Assembly: GCA_026129685.1 (NCBI GenBank)
Contig: JAHCHO010000005.1
Location: forward strand, 310,001-374,000
Reading direction: 5' to 3'
Origin: Fimbriimonadaceae bacterium
GTDB lineage: Bacteria > Armatimonadota > Fimbriimonadia > Fimbriimonadales > Fimbriimonadaceae
Length of the DNA: 64,000 nt
In this document: one piece after another, positions 60,152 through 64,000 of the stretch
How positions within the stretch are numbered: the first letter of the stretch is position 1
Layout of the letters: each line of letters begins with the position of its first letter
Notes under the pieces: generated by a model
The model's database searches: none
The model's input: the letters and a program-made list of their open reading frames with translations, nothing else
What the model was told of the DNA's origin: nothing
Position numbers and translations under genes: made by a program

Positions 60152-61021
60152 GTGAAAGTGCTGCTGCTGGGAGCGGGCGGAATGCTGGGGCAAGAAGTCC
60201 GGAACGTCTTCACGGAGCACGGATGGGAGGTTTGGGCACGGGATCTCCCCGAGTTCGACCTGACGAACCCGGTATCCGTCGCCTCCGTCGCCGTCGACTA
60301 CGCCGACGCCGATTGGTGCGTCAACTGCGCCGCCTACACGGCGGTGGACAAGGCCGAGACGGAGCGGGACGCCGCCTTCGCCGTGAACGCCTACGGACCG
60401 ACGATCCTCGCCGACGCCTGCCTCCTGGCGGGCACGAAGCTGCTCCACATCGGGACCGACTTCGTGTTCGACGGCGAAAAGGCCGAACCCTACACCGAAG
60501 ACGACGAGCCGAACCCGCTCAGCGCCTACGGCGATTCGAAGCGCGAGGGTGAGAAGGCCGTCCTGGCCGGCGGGGGTTGGGTCGTGCGGACCTCGTGGCT
60601 CTTCGGCCCCTGCTTCAACGGCGGGTTCCCCGCGACGATGATCCGGCTGGCCCGGGAGGGCAAGCCCCTCCGGGTGGTCGACGACCAATTCGGAACGCCG
60701 ACCTACACGCGCGACCTGGCCCTCACCCTGCTCGCCATCATGGAGTCGCAAGCGCCGTGTGGGGTCTACCATGCGGCGGGACCGGAGATCACGACGTGGC
60801 GTCGTCTTGCCGAGGCGGCGATCCGCGAGGACCGACGGCAACGGGGCGAACCCGAGGAACCTCTCGACGTGACCCCGATCTCGACCGCTGAATGGCCCGC
60901 GCCCGCCCGTCGGCCCCGTTGCTCCCCCCTGGTCTCCCGCAAACTGGCCGAACTCGGAGTTCCACCGATGCGCCCGCTTGCGGAGGCCCTTGCCGAGTAC
61001 GTTGCGCGCCGGAACGCGTAG
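60152..61021 (+). CDS. rmlD: dTDP-4-dehydrorhamnose reductase
   Basis: A 289-residue short-chain dehydrogenase-type protein for the last step of dTDP-L-rhamnose synthesis. GTG 60152; Rossmann motif VLLLGAGGMLGQEVRNVF, substrate loop VNCAAYTAVDKAETERDAAF, VFDGEKAEPYTEDDEPNPLS and catalytic YxxxK in YGDSKREGEKA. The other rml genes are not here. Rhamnose would feed surface polysaccharide. Its TAG lies inside the TAGAAT box of the next gene. Confidence 0.92.
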   Translation: MKVLLLGAGGMLGQEVRNVFTEHGWEVWARDLPEFDLTNPVSVASVAVDYADADWCVNCAAYTAVDKAETERDAAFAVNAYGPTILADACLLAGTKLLHIGTDFVFDGEKAEPYTEDDEPNPLSAYGDSKREGEKAVLAGGGWVVRTSWLFGPCFNGGFPATMIRLAREGKPLRVVDDQFGTPTYTRDLALTLLAIMESQAPCGVYHAAGPEITTWRRLAEAAIREDRRQRGEPEEPLDVTPISTAEWPAPARRPRCSPLVSRKLAELGVPPMRPLAEALAEYVARRNA

Positions 61022-61024
61022 AAT
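61019..61024 (+). promoter_or_regulatory. -10 box TAGAAT overlapping the rmlD stop codon
   Basis: TAGAAT begins with the rmlD TAG and ends eight bases before the mutM ATG at 61033, so an internal leaderless promoter may drive mutM-dus separately. Confidence 0.5.
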
Positions 61025-61032
61025 TCGCTGCG

Positions 61033-61890
61033 ATGCCCGAACTTCCCGAGGTCGAAACCGTTCGCCGATTGTTGCGGAAGGTGCTTCAGGGACGGCCGAT
61101 TCGGTCGGTCGAGGCGGAACCCGACCCCATCGTCCTCAGCGGCTTCCCGCCCGAGGCGTTTCACGAGGCGTTGCTGGGCAGAACGGTTACCGACGTCGGG
61201 CGGCGCGGCAAGTTCTTCTGGCTCGAGTTTGGGGAGCCGCCCTTCGTCTACGGGCATCTCGGGATGGCCGGATGGGTGCGCGAAGTGCCACCGCCGGGCA
61301 CGACCAAAGACAAGGAGTTCCGTCTGCGCGAGCACGGGGAGGCCCCCTTGTACGACGCCAACGGACGCCCCCGCTTCCAAAAGATCGCGATCCAGACCGA
61401 CGCGGCCCGGGTGGCGATGACCGACAGCCGGCGGTTCGCCCGGCTGTGGATCGGCGGTCGCCCCGCTGAAGACGCCCGGGTCCGCAAACTCGGGCGGGAC
61501 GCGCTGGACGACCTGCCGGCCGCCGTCGATCTGGTGGCGATCTTCAAGAACCGGAAGGCCCCGTTGAAGGCGGCGCTGTTGGACCAGGGTCTCTTCGCCG
61601 GGATCGGAAATTGGATCGCCGACGAGGTGCTGTACCGGGCCCGTATCGCCCCCGGCCGGCCGGCCGCGACCCTTTCCCCCGCCGAGGTCGCGACCCTGCG
61701 CGAGGCGATCGGCGACGTGTTGCGCCATGCGTGCGAGGTCGAGGCGGACTACGAGCGCTTCCCCGAGGACTGGCTGTTCCACCACCGGTGGGGCGGGACC
61801 AAGGGGGCCGAGTTCATCGACGGCCTCCCGATCGTGCGCGAGACGATCGGGGGGAGGACGACGGCCTGGGTTCCGGCCCGCCAGACGTGA
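61033..61890 (+). CDS. mutM: Fpg/MutM-type DNA glycosylase, zincless-finger form
   Basis: A 285-residue DNA glycosylase/AP lyase that removes oxidised purines such as 8-oxoguanine. The catalytic Pro2-Glu3 is intact (MPELPEVETVRR), as are Lys60 in GRRGKFFW, the GHLGMAGW loop and the H2TH region (LDQGLFAGIGNWIADEVLYR). The C-terminal four-Cys zinc finger is missing: the end reads FIDGLPIVRETIGGRTTAWV then PARQT, with no CxxC. GGRTTAWVPARQ resembles the GGRTTAYVP-type zincless finger of plant and fungal Fpg proteins, keeping the key Arg. Its TGA overlaps the dus GTG. Confidence 0.93.
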   Translation: MPELPEVETVRRLLRKVLQGRPIRSVEAEPDPIVLSGFPPEAFHEALLGRTVTDVGRRGKFFWLEFGEPPFVYGHLGMAGWVREVPPPGTTKDKEFRLREHGEAPLYDANGRPRFQKIAIQTDAARVAMTDSRRFARLWIGGRPAEDARVRKLGRDALDDLPAAVDLVAIFKNRKAPLKAALLDQGLFAGIGNWIADEVLYRARIAPGRPAATLSPAEVATLREAIGDVLRHACEVEADYERFPEDWLFHHRWGGTKGAEFIDGLPIVRETIGGRTTAWVPARQT

Positions 61891-62921
61891 GCCACCCCGG
61901 CTTCCGCATCGGCGGGGTCCGGGTCGAGCCGCCCCTCGTGCTCGCCCCGATGGAGGACGTCAGCAACCTGGCGTTCCGCAGAATCGCCAAGCGGATCGGT
62001 GGTCCGGGGCTGATGTTTTCCGAATTCGTCAGCGCGATGGCGATCCATTACGGGGCGACGAAGACGTTCAGGAAACTCCGCGTCCACCCCGAGGAGCGGC
62101 CTCTTGGAATCCAGATCTTCGGCGGCGACCCGGACGTGATGGCGGAGACCGCCCGGTTCGTCGAGACGTACGAGCCCGACCTGATCGACATCAACATGGG
62201 GTGCTGGGTCCCCAAAGTGTGCCGCACGGGTTCCGGGGCCGCGCTGCTCAAGGACCCCGAACTGGCCGAGCGCATCGTGCGGGCGGTGGTCCGGGCGGTT
62301 CGCGTGCCCGTCACGGTGAAGGTGCGGGCGGGATGGGACTTCTCGCTTTTTGCCGCGCCGGAACTTGCCAAGCGGTTCGAGGACGCGGGGGCGAAGGCGA
62401 TCACCCTCCATGCGCGGTTCGCCAAACAGGGCTTTGAGGGACAAGCCGACTGGGACCTGATCCGGCGGCTGCGGGAATCGGTGACGGTTCCCGTCATCGG
62501 GAACGGCGACGTGAGGTCCCCGGCGGATGCCCTGAGGCTCTTGGAAGAGACGGGCTGCCACGGGGTGATGGTCGGGCGGGCCGCGATCTCGAACCCTTGG
62601 TCCCTGGCCGCGATCCGAGCCGTCCTCGTCGGCGAAACGGCCCCTCCTCCGCCCACGATCCATGATCGGATCGCGGCCGCGATCGAGCACGCGCGGCTCA
62701 TGGTGGCCTACGAGGCGGAGGTCGACGCGTACGAGGACACGATCGGTTTCGCCGACCGCATCGACCTGGAGCTAAGAGCGATCCGGGCGTTGCGGGGGCA
62801 ACTGCCGCTCTACATCAAAGGGGAACCGGGCTCGGCCCAGGTCCGGGAGCGCCTTTCACGAGCGTCTTCGGTGGCCGAAGTGGAAGATCTGCTCGGAGAG
62901 TGGCGCTCTCCGTCCCGCTAG
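61887..62921 (+). CDS. dus: tRNA-dihydrouridine synthase
   Basis: A 344-residue FMN enzyme that reduces uridines in the tRNA D-loop. GTG 61887 overlaps the mutM stop (GTGA). DusB-like motifs: PLVLAPMEDVSNLAFRRIAK, PLGIQIFGGDPDVMAETARF, LIDINMGCWVPKVCRTGSGA with the catalytic Cys, VKVRAGWDF, AITLHARFAKQGFEGQADWD and CHGVMVGRAAISNPW. The residue after the catalytic Cys is Trp where the family has Pro. Confidence 0.93.
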   Translation: MSHPGFRIGGVRVEPPLVLAPMEDVSNLAFRRIAKRIGGPGLMFSEFVSAMAIHYGATKTFRKLRVHPEERPLGIQIFGGDPDVMAETARFVETYEPDLIDINMGCWVPKVCRTGSGAALLKDPELAERIVRAVVRAVRVPVTVKVRAGWDFSLFAAPELAKRFEDAGAKAITLHARFAKQGFEGQADWDLIRRLRESVTVPVIGNGDVRSPADALRLLEETGCHGVMVGRAAISNPWSLAAIRAVLVGETAPPPPTIHDRIAAAIEHARLMVAYEAEVDAYEDTIGFADRIDLELRAIRALRGQLPLYIKGEPGSAQVRERLSRASSVAEVEDLLGEWRSPSR

Positions 62922-62969
62922 CTCACCTCGGGACTGCCTCCGGCGCCGACGACCGTAGCCCTGGGTGAG
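62922..62969. terminator. Imperfect hairpin after dus
   Basis: CTCACCTCGGG (62922-62932) and CCCTGGGTGAG (62959-62969) pair at nine of eleven positions around a 26-nt loop directly after the dus stop. It has no T-run; a terminator role is only possible. Confidence 0.35.
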
Positions 62970-63086
62970 GCTCCCCATCGCGACTTGGTTGACCAACGCC
63001 CATGCCGGGCACCAAAGCCAGGGGGGGCCGTTCTCCGCCCGCCACCCAAACCGCCCATCCGCTGCGACGGTGTGCGTGCAATAGCG

Positions 63087-63195
63087 AATGACGGGAATGA
63101 CGGGATGAACGAAGGGTGCGTGGGATAACGAATGACGGGAATGACGGGATGAACCTAGGGTGCGAGCGGATGACGAATGACGGGAATGACGGGAT
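63087..63195 (+). repeat. Tandem repeat, about 44-45 bp unit, two and a half copies
   Basis: Units begin at 63087, 63131 and 63176. Each starts AATGACGGGAATGACGGGAT, itself an internal doublet of AATGACGGG; the first two continue GAAC and then a diverged 20-nt part containing AGGGTGCG. The third copy stops after the shared 20 bases. The spacing parts are not unique spacers of equal length, so it is not a CRISPR. Confidence 0.85.
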
Positions 63196-63282
63196 TCCCG
63201 GGTCGCAACCGACTTGGCCGCAACCCCGACCCGCCCGCGAAAGAGGTGTGCGGGGTGGCTGCTCCGGCCCCGAAATGAAACG

Positions 63283-63313
63283 GAGCCGCCCCGGAGTCGG
63301 TCCGGGGCGGCTC
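63283..63313 (-). terminator. Intrinsic terminator of gdhA
   Basis: GAGCCGCCCCGGA and TCCGGGGCGGCTC form a perfect 13-bp stem with a 5-nt loop about 20 bases past the gdhA stop; on the minus strand CGTTTCATTTC follows. Confidence 0.8.
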
Positions 63314-63333
63314 GTGCCGGTCGGTCAGGCCGC

Positions 63334-64000
63334 CTAAGGGTAGATGCCGCGGGTCATCGTGGCGTCCGCGACGCGCTTGACGCCAATAATGTGGGCGGCC
63401 GTGCGCATGTCCGTCTTGTGCTCCGCCATCGCGGCCTGGACCGCGTGGAACGACCGCCGCATGATCCGCTCGAGTTTGTTGTTGACCTCGCCCTCTTCCC
63501 AGAAGAAGTTCTGGAGGTCCTGGACCCACTCGAAGTAGCTCACGACGACGCCGCCCGCGTTGGCCAGAATGTCCGGCACGCACAGAATGCCCTTGTCGTT
63601 CAGAATGTGGTCGGCCTCGGGGGTCGTCGGGCCGTTCGCGCCCTCGACGATCATCTTGGCCTTCACGTTCCCCGCGTTGTCCCCCCGAATCTGGGCGGCG
63701 ATCGCGGACGGAATCAGCACGTCGCACGGCAGGGCGAGCAACTCCTCGTTCGTGATCCGCTCGCAGTCCTTGTATTCCTGGATGCCTCCGTCGCGACCGG
63801 AGTAACGCTCGTAAAGTTCGGCGATGGGGAGGCCCTTCGGGTTGTAGATCGCGCCGCGCGCGTCCGAGACGCCCACGACCGTCGCCCCGTTGCGTTCGGC
63901 GAGCATCGCCGCGACCGAGCCGACGTTGCCGAACCCCTGCACCACCACGGAGCAGTTGCCGAGGTCGATGTTGCAGAGCTTGGCGGCCTCCTCGGCGGCG
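63334..64000 (-). CDS. gdhA: Glu/Leu/Phe/Val dehydrogenase, C-terminal part (5' end beyond window)
   Basis: The last ~221 residues of an amino-acid dehydrogenase, most likely NAD(P)-glutamate dehydrogenase. The frame runs off the right edge. The NAD-binding domain begins VVVQGFGNVGSVAAMLAERN (GxGNVG), followed by VVGVSDARGAIYNPKGLPI, CDVLIPSAIAAQIRGDNAGN, AKMIVEGANGPTTPEADHIL, and VPDILANAGGVVVSYFEWVQ, all typical of the family. It links ammonia assimilation or glutamate breakdown to 2-oxoglutarate. An apparent ATG at 63948 is internal, because the open frame and family similarity continue upstream. Confidence 0.93.
   Translation of the reverse strand, partial: AAEEAAKLCNIDLGNCSVVVQGFGNVGSVAAMLAERNGATVVGVSDARGAIYNPKGLPIAELYERYSGRDGGIQEYKDCERITNEELLALPCDVLIPSAIAAQIRGDNAGNVKAKMIVEGANGPTTPEADHILNDKGILCVPDILANAGGVVVSYFEWVQDLQNFFWEEGEVNNKLERIMRRSFHAVQAAMAEHKTDMRTAAHIIGVKRVADATMTRGIYP

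Larger units (their letters stand above)
62970..63333. other. Gene-free intergenic region with repeats and a terminator
   Basis: Between dus (62921) and the gdhA stop (63334) no supported gene is present. The first hundred bases show nothing I recognise; then come the tandem repeats at 63087-63195 and the gdhA terminator at 63283. It is the longest gene-free stretch in the window. Confidence 0.6.

Noticed and set aside
57064-60213. A 1049-codon open frame on the minus strand opposite htrA and the GH9 gene
   Set aside because: It is antisense to two well-supported enzymes, is rich in Arg/Gly/Val/Asp as expected for a shadow of GC-rich codons, and shows no domain.
63087-63195. CRISPR array
   Set aside because: Only two and a half copies, with an internally repetitive unit, no unique equal-length spacers and no cas gene in the window.
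1-64000. Prophage, transposon, integron, secretion or defence island
   Set aside because: No transposase, integrase, capsid, restriction or cas-like protein is recognisable in any supported gene; the region looks like ordinary compact chromosome.
1-64000. tRNA or rRNA genes
   Set aside because: I looked for TTCGAnnCC-type T-loops within cloverleaf context and rRNA landmarks in the intergenic regions and found none; a covariance search would be needed to exclude them fully.

Overview
The window is a compact, high-GC bacterial chromosome segment and best fits the Armatimonadota, class Fimbriimonadia. That placement is an inference from several features: a prepilin with an FTLIELLVV-type leader followed by FPVFAQA, a PEP-CTERM surface protein, two DUF5916 barrel proteins, a Kdo transferase implying a lipopolysaccharide outer membrane, and many lineage-type secreted proteins with no clear family. 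I see no rRNA, tRNA, transposase, integrase, phage gene or CRISPR array. Coding density is extreme: many genes overlap by 1-4 nt and several convergent genes share stop-codon bases.

Layout. 1-1.4 kb: tail of an unidentified gene, then a minus-strand prepilin-like gene controlled by a cobalamin riboswitch. 1.4-11.3 kb: DUF5916/CBM9 outer-membrane protein, a membrane-anchored Ig-repeat protein coupled to purH, an M42 aminopeptidase, a secreted TIM-barrel isomerase-like protein, hisS and a coupled porin-like protein. 11.3-20.8 kb: a coiled-coil membrane protein, a UPF0182 protein, a secreted hypothetical, a DnaJ-WD40 fusion, an S9 peptidase and an alkaline-phosphatase-superfamily phosphodiesterase. 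20.9-30.8 kb: fucose isomerase, PEP-CTERM protein, Tat-exported alkaline phosphatase, a LolA-like/thioredoxin-like fusion, and a DUF5916-waaA-hydrolase operon. 30.8-41.3 kb: DUF2334 deacetylase-like protein, oxidoreductase-methyltransferase pair, amidase, beta-helix protein, photolyase, soluble sensor kinase and LON-domain protein. 41.3-48.5 kb: a decayed toxin-antitoxin remnant, a D-aminoacylase/GH20 operon, a dicarboxylate symporter, ndk, an orphan FecCD permease and an orphan antitoxin-like protein. 48.5-57.1 kb: TlpA lipoprotein, ECF sigma/anti-sigma pair, exonuclease-like protein, diguanylate cyclase, pyrG, and an E2/amidotransferase/biotinyl-protein operon. 57.3-64 kb: an htrA-GH9-rmlD-mutM-dus gene train, a repeat-bearing intergenic region and the C-terminal part of a glutamate dehydrogenase.

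Three observations stand out. A textbook B12-box riboswitch precedes a prepilin gene whose Shine-Dalgarno can be locked in a hairpin. A TATAAT-like box lies 6-10 nt before the start codon of about seventeen genes, pointing to widespread leaderless transcription. The Fpg/MutM DNA glycosylase lacks its zinc finger and ends in a motif resembling the plant and fungal zincless enzymes.
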